Of a DNA stretch of 64,000 bases, positions 10,457-22,056 are shown piece by piece. Every line of letters begins with the position of its first letter. The first letter of the stretch is position 1. The stretch comes from Proteles cristata cristata (taxonomy: Eukaryota > Chordata > Mammalia > Carnivora > Hyaenidae): the NCBI GenBank assembly GCA_017311185.1, contig JAESUZ010005088.1, positions 62,001 to 126,000 on the forward strand, written 5' to 3'. The notes below the pieces were generated by a model. That model was not told the DNA's origin. It searched no databases and worked only from the letters and a program-made list of their open reading frames with translations. Made by a program: the position numbers and the translations under genes.

Positions 10457-12680
10457 AAAATTAGTTAACATATTGCCTGCTTTTGGAAATTCTCATTTCA
10501 CACACACCCACACACGCAGGATGATTGTTGAAAAGGTAAATGCGTAACAATTATAGGAAGTAAGCTGAGCCAGGAGAGGTACATTGTTCCAGAATGTTTA
10601 GGCTAATACTGATTACTGGGTTTGAACCTTAACTCAGCAACTGAAAGAAAAATACATAGTTTTTGTGATTTAATAAAAGTGATCATATTGTATTGTTGAA
10701 GTTTTCTGAATGCAAAGCTGGAGAACATTGGCCACATCACAGACAAAAATAATTTGTTAGTAAGGTAGCTCACAGATGGATGGAAACCTGTCTGGAACAA
10801 GGGCAGTTCTTATTTTGGGTCAGAAGGAACTACTGACCATTCTTCTGGGTGCACCCACAACGTTTTCCCATCATTGCTGCCTGTCACTCAGCCTGAGGCA
10901 TCTTCCCAGACTAGTAAATTCAGTTGGTCAAGCTTGAATTGCATGCCTGTGTCTTGGATAAAAAAGGACAGAAACCTTGATTTATTGCTCCTCCTTAAAA
11001 CTGCACACGGTGTGGCTAAGGTGATTCCCCACAGTGGAATTAGGATGCTTCTCTGTAGGGGAAATAGATGTGAGCCAGCCAGAAAGATGACATGTTCGCC
11101 AGGTGCCACTTCATCAGGAGACTCTCACTGTAACACTCAATTCAGTTAGAACTTGTAACAGCATATGGATATTTATATTATCTTTGTATTATTTATAGTG
11201 TGGTTCATGTTGCTGCGTGTGTGATGGGTAAGTAGAGGAGCGAGGTCAGTGGAATGTACAGTCTGTGCTGGTTCATGTGCAGGAGGAGTGTGAGCCGAGG
11301 GCAGAGTTTATACCGTATAATTAATCCTGTGGTATAATGTAGTCTTACATTTTAGCAGAAAAGGAAAAAAGTAGGTGAGAATTTAAACCTTTAATTTGGC
11401 TGTTTTACTGGTATGAGCCCTTTCATCTGTATTTAAAATGAAATGAGATAATGATCACCTGCACCCTAGGCGCCCCCCGGCTGTCCCACCCCGCCTCACA
11501 CACTTGATTCTGGCAGGCTGCCTTGCCTGCTCTGCTCACCTTCACGGAAACCCCAGGTTAATCTGTGTTGTTTTGGTGCCTTCGAGCCAGCATCTGTTGT
11601 TTTTATGTATTTTAAATGTTCCCTGCAGCAACCTTCAGCCACTCTGGGGTACCTACGTGGGCTGTCTTATTTCTTGAGGTATAATTATTGATTAAGGAAA
11701 TGTACTATTCTGATTTCTGAGCCTTGTAGGTTTTGAGGAATCTGTCTCTTTCCCTGTATTGTATAGAAGCCCTTTTATTTTTAGGGGCTGAACATTTAGA
11801 AAATGTTCTGCAGAACTCTAGGTTTTCCCAGCAACATAACACAGACTTGAGCATTCACCTGTGCTTCTTGGCTGGCCTTTCTTGAATAGCATGTCTTAAA
11901 TGTGCTCCTCTGCAGGTTGGGCAGGAAACACATATGGTGCATTTGATCTGAGGACCTTCTGGGGAAGGGTCTTCAAGGCTGATATTTATGTACAGAAAAG
12001 ACCATGTATATATATATAAACATGTGTGTATATATATATACATAATATATATATACATACACACAAAGACATATACAAAAAGTGTACTTCAGTTTGAAAA
12101 ATTGGTATTCAGTTTGTTAAGGTTATAAATTAAAGGATACTGCTTTATTTTTTTTGACACTGCTTTATTTCTAAAAAGTTCAGTTTACTAATCTTAACCC
12201 TTGTAAATTAAACAAGTTTTTACAGTCACTTTTAAGGGCTTTTGGATTAGGATTGGTCTTTTTTATAAAGTAGTTAGTATCTCCAGTATTTAGACTTGCA
12301 AATAATTAAATATTTAATTTCTATTGTTAAGGGATCTTTTAACACAGACCTTCCCAAATACTTAACTTTTTATAAATGAAGTAAATTAGACCTATTAATG
12401 AAGTGAACCTAAAAAGGTGTCTTAGCTATTTCAGTGCCGGGCATAAACTCACTTCGGTTTCAATCCTGACTGCATGTTTGAATCTGTTTCACAGAGAGAG
12501 ACAGTCCAGCACAGTCCACCACTGGGGCGGGGGGAGAGGTGGCGAGAGGCAACCTCTGTGCTTTTATTTTTGATAGGCAAGATGGGGCTCAAAATACTCA
12601 CCTCAGGGCTGTGATGGGGATTAAGTGAGTATACACAGATATGCAGACTTCTTTAGGAAAGGCCAGGCCTCTAAGGAAGT
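10457..12680. other. Unique intronic DNA with a TA-rich repeat
   Basis: The stretch is mixed-composition unique sequence, with a short CAC run at 10501-10516 and the AT block at 12005-12056. ORFs at 10603-10800, 10874-11149 and 10888-11109 show no family resemblance. No exon recognised. Confidence 0.5.
12005..12056 (+). repeat. Imperfect (TA)n/(TG)n block
   Basis: Runs of TATATATA alternate with CATGTGTG and CATAATAT. The block is largely self-complementary, so it could extrude as a cruciform or hairpin. Confidence 0.88.
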
Positions 12681-12698
12681 TGTAGGTGTTACTTTTTA

Positions 12699-12926
12699 TT
12701 TTATTTTAAAAAAAATTTTTTTAATGTTTTATTTATTTCTAGGAGAGAGAGACAGCGTGAGCAGGGGAGGGTCAGAGAGAGAGGGAGTGACAGACTCTGA
12801 AACAGGCACCAGGCTCTGAGCTGGCAGTCAGCACAGAGCCCGACGCGGGGCTCGAACCCACGAACCGCGAGATCATGACCCAAGCAAAAGTCGGATGCCT
12901 AACCGACTAAGCCACCCAGGCGCCCC
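12699..12926 (-). mobile_element. CAN-SINE, SINEC_Fc type, antisense, young
   Basis: Tail complement AATGTTTTATTTATTTCTAG at left, GCCACCCAGGCGCCCC at right. The exact 18-bp TSD TGTAGGTGTTACTTTTTA lies at 12681-12698 and 12927-12944. Confidence 0.98.
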
Positions 12927-13059
12927 TGTAGGTGTTACTTTTTAAAATGGAATTATAGGTCTGTTGTTGTAAGCCAAATTCTTTTAACCTTAAAAGGAAT
13001 AAAAATATCAAATATATCCTGATTTTCTTTATTAACCCAGAAAATGTTAATATACTTAG

Positions 13060-13329
13060 TTTTTTGAGAGAGAGAGAGGGCATAAGTGAGTGAGGGGCAG
13101 AGAGAGAAAGAGAGAGAGAGAGAGAAGTAGGGCTCACCTGAAGCAGGCTCTTTGTTTGTTTGTTTGTTTTGTTCCCCTGTGCCATGAGGAGTTAAGAAAG
13201 CAAGCAGGCTCATGGTTTTTGTTTATTTACCCAAAGTAGGTCTCATGCTTATCCAATGCGGGTTTCGAACTCAAACTGTGAGACCTGAGCCCAAGTCAGA
13301 TGTGTTTGACTGAGCCACTGAGGCACCCA
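13060..13329 (-). mobile_element. CAN-SINE, old and rearranged, antisense
   Basis: GAGAGAGAGAGGGCATAAGT begins the body. It is interrupted by a (TTTG)n stretch and unique bases at about 13148-13225, then resumes with GGTTTCGAACTCAAACTGTG and ends GAGCCACTGAGGCACCCA. Chance - strand frames cross it. Confidence 0.8.
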
Positions 13330-13653
13330 GTATACTATTGATTCTCTTGAATCTTTCTCAGTTCTAAATCTTTGTGAGGATAAAGGGCACATATCGGTTT
13401 AAGAAGGTCATTACCAGCCCAGTTAATTTGGGTTGCTTAATTTTTAACAACAGATTTTTCAACTGTTCAACCTTTTCAGATATGTACTCTTCCTAAAGGA
13501 AGATCTTTATGGTCACTAAGCCTCTATGTTCGAAACTCCATAAGGATCTGGCTTCTCACCTCACCTTGTCTATTCTTCGGCTAGCCATTGAAGTCTGCAA
13601 CTCTCTATGGCTGACTGCCTGCACCCCCCACCCCCCCCGCCCCCTTAAAACAT
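13330..13653. other. Unique intronic DNA
   Basis: It includes a C-rich run (13624-13645) made almost only of C. No exon or RNA gene recognised. Confidence 0.5.
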
Positions 13654-13672
13654 TCATTTCAGGTTTGCCTCT

Positions 13673-13883
13673 TAAATTTTTTTTTAATGTTCTATTCATT
13701 TCTGAGAGAGACAGCGTGAGCAGGGGAGGGTCAGAGAGAGAGGGAGACACAGAATTGGAAACAGGCTCCAGGCTCTGAGCTGGCTGACAGCACAGAGCCT
13801 GATGTGGGGCTTGAACTCACGAACCGAGAGATCATGACCTGAGTCGAAGTTGGCGCTTAACCGACTGAGGCACCCAGGCGCCC
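13673..13883 (-). mobile_element. CAN-SINE, antisense
   Basis: It runs from AATGTTCTATTCATTTCTGA to AGGCACCCAGGCGCCC. The 19-bp TSD TCATTTCAGGTTTGCCTCT (13654) versus TCATTTCAGATTTTCCTCT (13884) differs at two positions, so it is a little older than its neighbour. Confidence 0.97.
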
Positions 13884-13902
13884 TCATTTCAGATTTTCCT
13901 CT

Positions 13903-15269
13903 AAAGACACTTGAACGTGATAGAGATCCTAAGATGTATGTGCTTCCTCTCTAAAGATGAAGATCTTTGGCCCTAATGCTAGGATTTTGTGTTCTGCATT
14001 TTCTTAGCCCTGTGTAATCCGTATGCATATTTAAAATGCTGGGTGGAATGCTCATAGTTTCACACAGTCTTATCTGACTAGTGACGTCTTGAGACTTGAG
14101 TGACACAGCAGTAGGCTCAGGCAGAACTTTTTCTTACTTATTCAGAAACCATCTCAATAAAGTGTGGAAACCCATGGAACTCCTGGCTAAAGTTATTTTG
14201 ATGGTGGACATTGCTCTCAAACATCTCTGCTGATGTTCATGTGGCTCCTGTTGGATATGGGCTCTGGCCTCAGGACCTCACTCTGGTGGGTCAGTCATGG
14301 TGCACTCATTCCTGGTGAGGGGTAACTGTGTGTCTGAATTGGTCTTGCGTCTAGCTATGATTCGAGTTTGCCATAGTCAATAGAGAGCTTTTGTTTTGGT
14401 GGTATTGGTTATGCAGTTTAGTTATTGCTTCTTCAGACCCTTTCTGGAGTACATCATGTTGAATATAGAAAGCTGGCATTTTGTTGGGGTGGGGGGCACA
14501 GCAGACGCTGAATCTGTCTAGCTAATTCAAATCATATGAAGTTCAAAAAAAAAAGAAAGATGCAGAGTTTATCAAAAGCCTCTTCATGCTCAATATTTTG
14601 ATAAAAAGACTAAGAACTCCAGTATTTTTTACCCTTAATTGATGGCATACAGCTTGGCTTGTTAATGGCCTGCGCACATATATCAGAGAGCAAGCTTACC
14701 TGTTGTTCCACTGTTCTTCACTGTCACCCTCTCTGTCAAGTTCCGAACATGGTTTTCACACAAGAAGGTACAAGAACAACAATAAAGGAAGAATGAATGA
14801 TAAAGAAGACCAAACTAACTGAGAAAAATAGATCATCTAAATTAGATGGCAAATGGATTTCTTTTTCCAGGTGATTGAGGCTGAATGTAGTACATTTGGA
14901 AGGAGTGCTCTGATCAATTGACTATGTTTTCCTTGGGTGCAGGTATGGGAACGTTTGCCATCCCTGGTCTAGATTCACAAATGAGCTGAGTTTTTAACCC
15001 AGATGAAGGACATGACAAGGAACTTGGAGATGTGATATTAGAGGCACTCTACTATACCTGTTAAGGCATTAGTTAAAAGCTTTATTGTGTATGTTTCAGG
15101 CTAGTATACTTGATATTACCTCAAGAAAAATTATTGAGCAGTTTATAAACATAATGCTTCTGAGCAAATGTGTCATTTTCAAATCAAAGCCCTTTTATAT
15201 TGTAGTCTTCTGTGCCATAAAAGTTACATTATCACTTGAACTGCTTTACTTATTTAGTGAGCATTTCTA
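13903..15269. other. Unique intronic DNA, no features
   Basis: No named repeat, exon or RNA gene recognised. Confidence 0.5.
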
Positions 15270-15602
15270 GGGTAGTAGTCAGCAACCTTTTTCTGTATAG
15301 GGCCAGGCAGTAAATATTTTCAGCTTTGCTGTAGGCCATTGATTCTCTTTTGTAACAACTCAATTCTGCCCTGTGTCCTAAGAGCAGCTATAGACAAGAT
15401 ACAAATGAATGGGCATGGCTGTGTTTCAATAAAACTTTATTTGTGGACACTGATGTTTATAATGGTATTATTTTCACATGTCGAGAAATAGTCCCTTCCC
15501 CAGTTAAAATATGTAACAACCATTCTTTGCTTGTGGGTCTTGGAAACAGGCAGTGGGGTCAGATTTGACCTGTAGGCCATAGTGCGAGTCTCTGCTCTGT
15601 GG
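15270..15602 (+). mobile_element. Non-autonomous hAT-like DNA transposon (MER family) remnant
   Basis: The order GGTAGTAGTCAGCAACC, TTTTTCTGTATAGGGCCAGG, CAGTAAATATTTTCAGCTTT, ATGGGCATGGCTGTGTTTCA, ATAAAACTTTATTTGTGGAC and GATTTGACCTGTAGGCCATA is a well known mammalian MER element. I do not name the exact subfamily. The termini look inverted (CAGCAACC and TAGTGCGAG are degraded). It is non-coding. Confidence 0.75.
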
Positions 15603-17044
15603 GTTTCCTGCCACGATCTCTAATTCTGCCTGTTTTAATAATCCTTATAATTCTTTTACTACCTAGTATAATCTTTTTTAATTGGTTGTATTGCTGAGAC
15701 TTTTTGGATTAAGTTGTAGTTTTTCCTGCTTCCCATCAGACTCTGTGAGGCTTAGAAAGATGCCTTATGAATAATGGGATTCCTTCCCCCGACCCCAGTT
15801 AATTCAGTATAAATTCTTCTCAGGACGTTTGCTAATGGAATATGAAATAGTTGCCATCCCAAATCATGCCACTTTAAGCCCTGTGTTTATTTGTTTTCTT
15901 TTTGAGTGTATATACGTCTCCCCTACATAGAAACTGAGTGAGGAAAGAAAGTAAATTAGTTAATATGTCATCATTATAAACTGGCACAATCATTAGTATC
16001 TTCAGAGACGTTATCACCTCACAGTTGTGTGATGTGCTCTGGGAGTCTTATTTGTTGGTTGACTGTAAAAGCAAGCCAGCAGGCAGCCTTCCAGAGACCT
16101 TTTCTGTCCAGCACAGAACCTGGAGGAACTGGATTAACACCACAGCATGGGGAGAAACAGCAGAGGGGGTGGGGGTTCTATTGTTTGAATCTCCAAGCTG
16201 GATATGAAAATCAGCCTGATGGACTGTGACGAATAGAGTCCCAATCACAGTGGAACAAGATTTATATTTACCTAGAGTCTAATTGGACTGAGATTTCCTG
16301 CAGTTATGTTAAAATCCTCGGCCCTTTTGCTTAGTGAGCAAGCGTTTGAACTCCTAAGCTCTGGAGGTTTAGCTTTTGCTGGCTCAATTAATTGTTAAAT
16401 GTTCCCTTTATTATAATTATACATCGATGCCTTGCTTTGTAGTAGCTGAGGAAATTGCTGAAAGAGTTGTTTAATCTGTTACACTCTATCAGTTTTGTAA
16501 AAAGCTCTTTTTAAAAGGAAACAATTTTGATTTGAAGTGGCATGGTGGTATTTGAGTTGGAGAGCATCGTTGAAATTGAAATGCAGGAATTTGGCTCCAC
16601 TCTTGACAGGGATTGGCTTGTAGTTGACGTTGACCCATGTGTTTGTCATCTTTCCAGATGCTGCCTTCTATTTATTCTGACGGCTTCACCAGCTGAGAAA
16701 ACCAGACTTTCCAAGATTAAAAACATTGTCTGTGAATTTAAAGATGGAGCAGGGTTTTATGTTTGTTGAATTACTTTAAAATGTATGTGTGCAAGAATGA
16801 TTTCCTTTTGTAAAACATTTAAATACTGTAGAACAGTATTTAATGAGTACATGATTTTTGAGTATCTGAGTACATGATTTTTGCTTTGAAGATATCTGAA
16901 TACCGTGAATGCTACCAAAAGTAAAAATAGGCTGCTCTAGTCTTTGTATGATTATGTTGGTATGAATTTTGTAATAAAGTTTTAATATCATGAAATAAAT
17001 GGGAGCAGTTAAATAAGTCACCTGGTTCTTTTAGGTTAATGCTT
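15603..17044. other. Unique intronic DNA, possible conserved block at 16340-16500
   Basis: No named repeat. At 16385-16430 AT-rich motifs (CAATTAATTGTTAA, ATAATTATACATCGAT) of homeodomain type cluster. A short duplication lies at 16845-16883. The ORFs at 16025-16248 and 16542-16769 have no family resemblance. Confidence 0.45.
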
Positions 17045-17061
17045 AAAATGCCTGGAAATGG

Positions 17062-17248
17062 GGCCCCTGGGTAGCTCAGTTGTTTGAGTGTCTGACTCTA
17101 GATCATGATCTCAGGGTCATGGGATCGAGCCCAGTGTTGTGCTCTGCACTGAGCTTGGAGCCTGCTTAAGATTCTCTCTCTCCCTCCCGCTTGTGTACAC
17201 TCATGTGCGGGCTCTCTCTCTCTCTCTCTCAGATAAAAATGAATAAAT
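17062..17248 (+). mobile_element. CAN-SINE, older subtype
   Basis: GGGGCCCCTGGGTAGCTCAG head, CATGGGATCGAGCCC B-box region, and AGATAAAAATGAATAAATA tail. The exact 17-bp TSD AAAATGCCTGGAAATGG lies at 17045-17061 and 17249-17265. Confidence 0.97.
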
Positions 17249-17265
17249 AAAATGCCTGGAAATGG

Positions 17266-20200
17266 ATAGACTTCTAAAGTCACTTTACCAAGTCTGTTAC
17301 ATTCATACATAATGACCCTTTATCATTATGATGCATTAAATATCAGTACCTTTACATCTTTTTCATTATTTCACCATTAAATATGTGCTCAAGCTAATCA
17401 AGCAGCATACTGTAGGCTATATATGAAAGAAATTCTACATTTGTTCACTCATTTGACTCCTGAATTTATTTTCTCACTTACATTTCTAAATTTCCTGATT
17501 CAGTTGCCTTTTGAAGAAATGCCTCTTCAGCATTGTCCAGTGTGATGATTAGTAAAATGTATAAACTGAACTGTAAAATACAAAGGTAGAGTTGTTTTAT
17601 ATTCCCTCCAAAGGCTGTAGGCATTGTCCTGACTTTCTTTGTGTGCTGGGCAGATGTTGGTGCTTGACAGATGGTGTGTTAGTGGCTCACTTTAAACTGA
17701 TCAATAGAGATTGATATAGAGTTTAAAAAAAACAACAACTTCGGGGGAGTCGATTATATAGCTTTAAGTTCCTTTTAAAAAGGGGAAATGGAGCGAGTTT
17801 ATAATACTTATTTTTCATGTTATTTCAATATGTTACTTTTCATTATTCTTAGCTTTTACACTAACGTTTTAATTTGTGCTCCATTAGTAAAGCTGCGTGT
17901 AACTGTAGGCTCTGAGGCAGGCTGTTACTATTATCAGGTGGTCTGTCATCCTCCTGGGCTGCCTTGTAAAACACTGGCCATGCACACAGTTACTGAATTG
18001 ATTGAGGGACTGTTAACAATACTTTGGGTAATTATATATTTTTTTCTCTTTAGTAGAGGGAAGGGAAATGTCAAACTCCTCACCTGTTAATGTTTTTATG
18101 TTGTCGGGAACAATAAAAGCTAAAAAGTAGTGGTTTAATTACCACGAATCCATAGTGCAAAAATGCAGCCAAAGTGTTGTTGGGGTTTGTGTTTGAGAAT
18201 TAACTCCAGCAGCAGCACTCAGACTGGGGGAGATTATGTTTTTTCCTTACAAGGGGTTTAATGCCCCACCATCAGGATGGATGATGGACACCTGAGTTCC
18301 AGTTCGCTCTCTGTACTGGCTGGAAGACGTTTTGAGGGAGAAAACCCCTGGCTTGTCTTTCAGGCTTAGGAACTAGAATACTTTTAAAGTTTGCAACTAT
18401 CCAAAAAGTAAATGTTTGGCATCATGGGCTTGTAGTGCTTTTGGCATTCAGGTCCCGATTGGTGGAGGCTGCTTGTTTGTAGAGACCTCCAGTTTTGTTC
18501 TGTGTTTTACTTCTTCATCTCCCAGCTTCTGGGGTATTCAGTGCGTGGTATCTGGTACAGATGTCTGTGGTTTTCTGACGTCATTTCAGTGTTGTTTCTG
18601 TAACTCACCTTCTGTGCTGATAAGAGGACATCCCATTTTATGTTCTCTCCTCTCAGTTCACCTGCTCCTTTTTGCCTTTGCCCTGGGAAAGCATTTATAA
18701 CATGTGGCTATAGGTCTTTCTTTTAATTTTTCCCCCCATATTTTCCCTACTGCATTTGTTCTTTTTTGTTTATCATGAGCATATAGTACATTTTCAGGGA
18801 AGAAGATAGAAATGTTCAGATGAGCAAAAGTTAAAAATCTCAAATGCACAAATATACTGGTAATATTTTGTTGTATGTCCGCTTTCCATAGTAAACAACG
18901 TGTGGGATTAGGCTGTTCACTGTTTTGTAATAATGCCTTTGAAATTGACATGTCCTGAATTTATTGTCATCCCAGTATTTATAAACTTGAATCATTATTG
19001 CTGCATACAATACCGTTAATACTGGAGTTCTCAATCAGGAAGGGTCTATGGTCACTCCAGGGAAATGTGAATATAATTCAGGGGACTGTGAACTTGGGTG
19101 GGTAAAAATTGTATCTTTATCTTCAGTAATTCATTACATTTCAGGTGACATTTAGCACTCAGTTATGCTTCAGGCATGAAGATAGGCAATAAGCCTTAGT
19201 AATGTTGGCAGTACCTGTGACACCAATATAAATCACAGATATTCCCATATCACATAGCATAGAGAAAAATATCTGAAAATGATGTCACTACTTTGAAATT
19301 ATGGATGTTATTAAGGGAATAACCTTTAGTAAATTTTATTTAATGAGTCAATAAAGAGGTACATATATTACACATATTTTTTCTCATGCTGTGATAGGTA
19401 TTTCAGTGCATTTTTTTGTGAATTTAAAACAAATTATTTTTGATGAGTTGTATATAGATTGCTAAAGGCATCTGCAGCATGAAAAGCATTAGGTGGACTC
19501 ATGTTAATATATTGATATCATAACGTAACCAACTATATGTTGTTGTTTTTAAGTTCTCTCCAAATACAAATAATATAAACAGTAGTGGTGAAAACTTACA
19601 TATTCATTTCTGCTCACTCTCCCTAGGAATAGAATTGCTGAATTAAAAGGTATGTCTGGATGTCCAAAGACTTTTAATATACTGCCATTTACAATTTTTT
19701 TCAAATTTACCCTCATGTACAATGGGACTTTGGCCTCAGAGAGTGACTGAATTTGTGGTTTTGAAATTGGAGAAGTGTTGTCTAGTTAGAGCAGGAGACT
19801 TTATGTCACCTTTGGATAGTAAATCTTCACATCAGAGAATGGATCCGACACATTTGTGCGCTCAGTTTTTTATCCACATTTAATGGTGTGGAAAGAGGAG
19901 ATAAAGCTGTGACAGACATTAGAGTGAAGGTCTTCTTTCTAGTATGAAGTAAAATATGGATTATATTCTGAGACCTTAGTGTAATATGAATTCTGGTCAG
20001 CTTTTACTTTTACAAGTGATAAAACATTCCAGAAAATTTGATTATCAGTGGTGCCTGTATTTTTGGTGGAGGAACAGCCACATATTCTCTCTGAAGTCGT
20101 ACAGTCAGACCCACATGGAAGTGAAGATGAAAGGGAGAGCCCGATGGTGCCAGTGGACCCATCAACCTTGCCATTCACCTTGTGGGAGAGTCTGCCATCC

Positions 20201-20407
20201 CCTATTCCTCTTTGTGAGACCCTGGGTTCAAGTGGTAGCTAGAAACTTCACTTAGCTGTGAAGTCTCTTCAGGGAGGCAGTGGTAGACTTTGTTCTGCTT
20301 TATTGTATCTGCCTCTGGGGATCAATTCTTAATCCTTCTGGAAGGTAATAGTATATGCTATCTAATGAAGCTGTTTTAGTCATTCTGAAATGAGAGCTGC
20401 ATTCTAT
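17266..20407. other. Mostly unique intronic DNA
   Basis: It contains one probable L1 fragment (19590-19725) and a block at 18100-18260 that looks like a candidate conserved element. Open frames at 17788-18090, 18416-18700, 18658-18951 and 19986-20255 carry no recognised domains. Confidence 0.45.
19590..19725 (-). mobile_element. L1M-like fragment, antisense, old
   Basis: TAGGAATAGAATTGCTGAAT then TAAAAGGTATG and CAAATTTACCCTCATGTAC match the layout of an L1M/HAL1 3' region read on the - strand. Short and degenerate. Confidence 0.45.
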
Positions 20408-20409
20408 GT

Positions 20410-20598
20410 TTTTTTTTTTTTTTTTTAAATGTTTTATTTATTTCTGAGAGACAGAGGGAGACACAGAATCCAAAGCAGGCTTCAGGCTCTGAGCTAGCTG
20501 TCAGCACAGAGCCTGACGTGGGGCTTGAGTCCACGAACCGTGAGATCACGACCTGAGCCGAAGTCAGATGCTCAACCGACTGAGCCACCCAGGCGCCC
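20410..20598 (-). mobile_element. CAN-SINE, antisense
   Basis: A poly-T of about 18 leads into AAATGTTTTATTTATTTCTG, and it ends GCCACCCAGGCGCCC. The CpG-rich part is mostly retained. Confidence 0.95.
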
Positions 20599-20955
20599 TG
20601 CCACTGTTATTTGTGATCCATTTCATGTTCTACCTCCAGCCTGTACCTTTGCCTTCAGGCTGACAGGAAGGAATAAGGAGGGGATGGGGCCTCCTCTTTT
20701 CAGTAATCCCTTTCCAGAAGTTGAAATACTGTAGTTCTGTTTATATCCCATGACCAGAGTTTAGGCATTTTATAAAACCAGCCATAAGGGAGGCTGAGAA
20801 ATGTGGTCTTTATTCTGGGGGGCCACAGGCCCTCTTGGACATTATTAAGAAGGAGAGAAAAACATTGTCCTCCCCTACCTGTCTCTGCACAGACACTAAA
20901 ACACAGTGCAATTAAAATTATTGCAGACATACGGTTATTTTTGTTTGTTTGTTTC
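20599..20955. other. Unique intronic DNA, no features
   Basis: No repeat or exon recognised. ORF frames here are short. Confidence 0.5.
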
Positions 20956-20959
20956 CATG

Positions 20960-21085
20960 TCCAGCCCTGATAATAGATTGTGAACTTGTCAAGGGAAGGA
21001 CAATATTTTTATTCATCTCAGTATCTCTAGCACTTAGCTGGTATGTAGCTGGTGCCCAGGAAGTCTGTGTGTGAATGTTTTATAA
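20960..21085 (+). mobile_element. L2 LINE 3' end, fossil
   Basis: TAGATTGTGAACTTGTCAAG then GGACAATATTTTTATTCATC, CAGTATCTCTAGCACTTAGC and GGTGCCCAGGAAG follow the terminal L2 consensus. Confidence 0.7.
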
Positions 21086-21794
21086 GTTTATGATTATGTT
21101 TCTTGTAGCATATACTTATCTTCATTTTTTAGCTTTAGTATAATCTTGATAGGATTTGCCTTTACTACTTGAGTTAAAATAGAGAAGTCTCATTTTCCCC
21201 CCAAAATTCTGATTCATTTCCTCTCAGCAGATGTTCAAAACATGATTTTTATGAAGTACACATTACAAAAAGGAAAAGTCTCATTAAGTGTTATATTGGC
21301 ACAGAGCGGCTACACTCCTTTTTTGAAGTGTGTTGAGTACAGTTTCATGTAGAAACTAGCCAGGGCTTCTTATACCAGACAGTAAACTAAATCTGTCCTC
21401 TTTTTTTTGGGAATCAGGAGGCATTTAGATACTTTAAATACTGCTGCCTTACATAGATCTTTGCTAATTTTGATTATAAAATTGACAGGTAGATGACGAT
21501 TAGCAGAGCAGATTACCAGTTAAGATTCCACTCCTCCACCCCCATTCTAGCCTGAGAACGATGTATATGTTATGAAACAAAATTACCACATAGAGAACCC
21601 TAAGGAGGTAGGTAATTGGAAACTGTTGTGTAGGTGGAATTTTTTTCCATAAATACCTGTTGAGTACTTATGAAATCACATTTTGTAATTCACAATGGGC
21701 TAAAGATCTTTAATGAAAATCTGAGGTCTCAATATTTATTCCGTCATATGAAAGTGAGTAGAGGTTTTAAATTATTCTTGAAATATCTTTAGTC
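21086..21794. other. Unique intronic DNA, no features
   Basis: AT-rich sequence with no recognised repeat or exon. Confidence 0.5.
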
Positions 21795-21811
21795 TTTGAC
21801 TTTTATTTTAT

Positions 21812-22040
21812 TTTATTTTTTTTAATGTTTTTATTTATTTATAGGAGAGAGAGAGAGAGAGAGAGAGACAGCGTGAGCAGGGGAGGGTCAGAGAGAGAGG
21901 GAGTCACAGACTGAAGCAGGCTCCAGGCTCTGAGCTGGCAGTCAGCACAGAGCCCGACGCGGGGCTCGAACCCACGAACCGCGAGATCATGACCTGAGCG
22001 AAAGTCGGACGCTTAACCGACTAAGCCACCCGGGCGCCCC
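21812..22040 (-). mobile_element. CAN-SINE, SINEC_Fc type, antisense
   Basis: It runs from AATGTTTTTATTTATTTATA, with a long (GA)n run, to GCCACCCGGGCGCCCC. TTTGACTTTTATTTTA at left and TTTGACTTTAATTTTA at right form a near-exact TSD. Confidence 0.96.
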
Positions 22041-22056
22041 TTTGACTTTAATTTTA

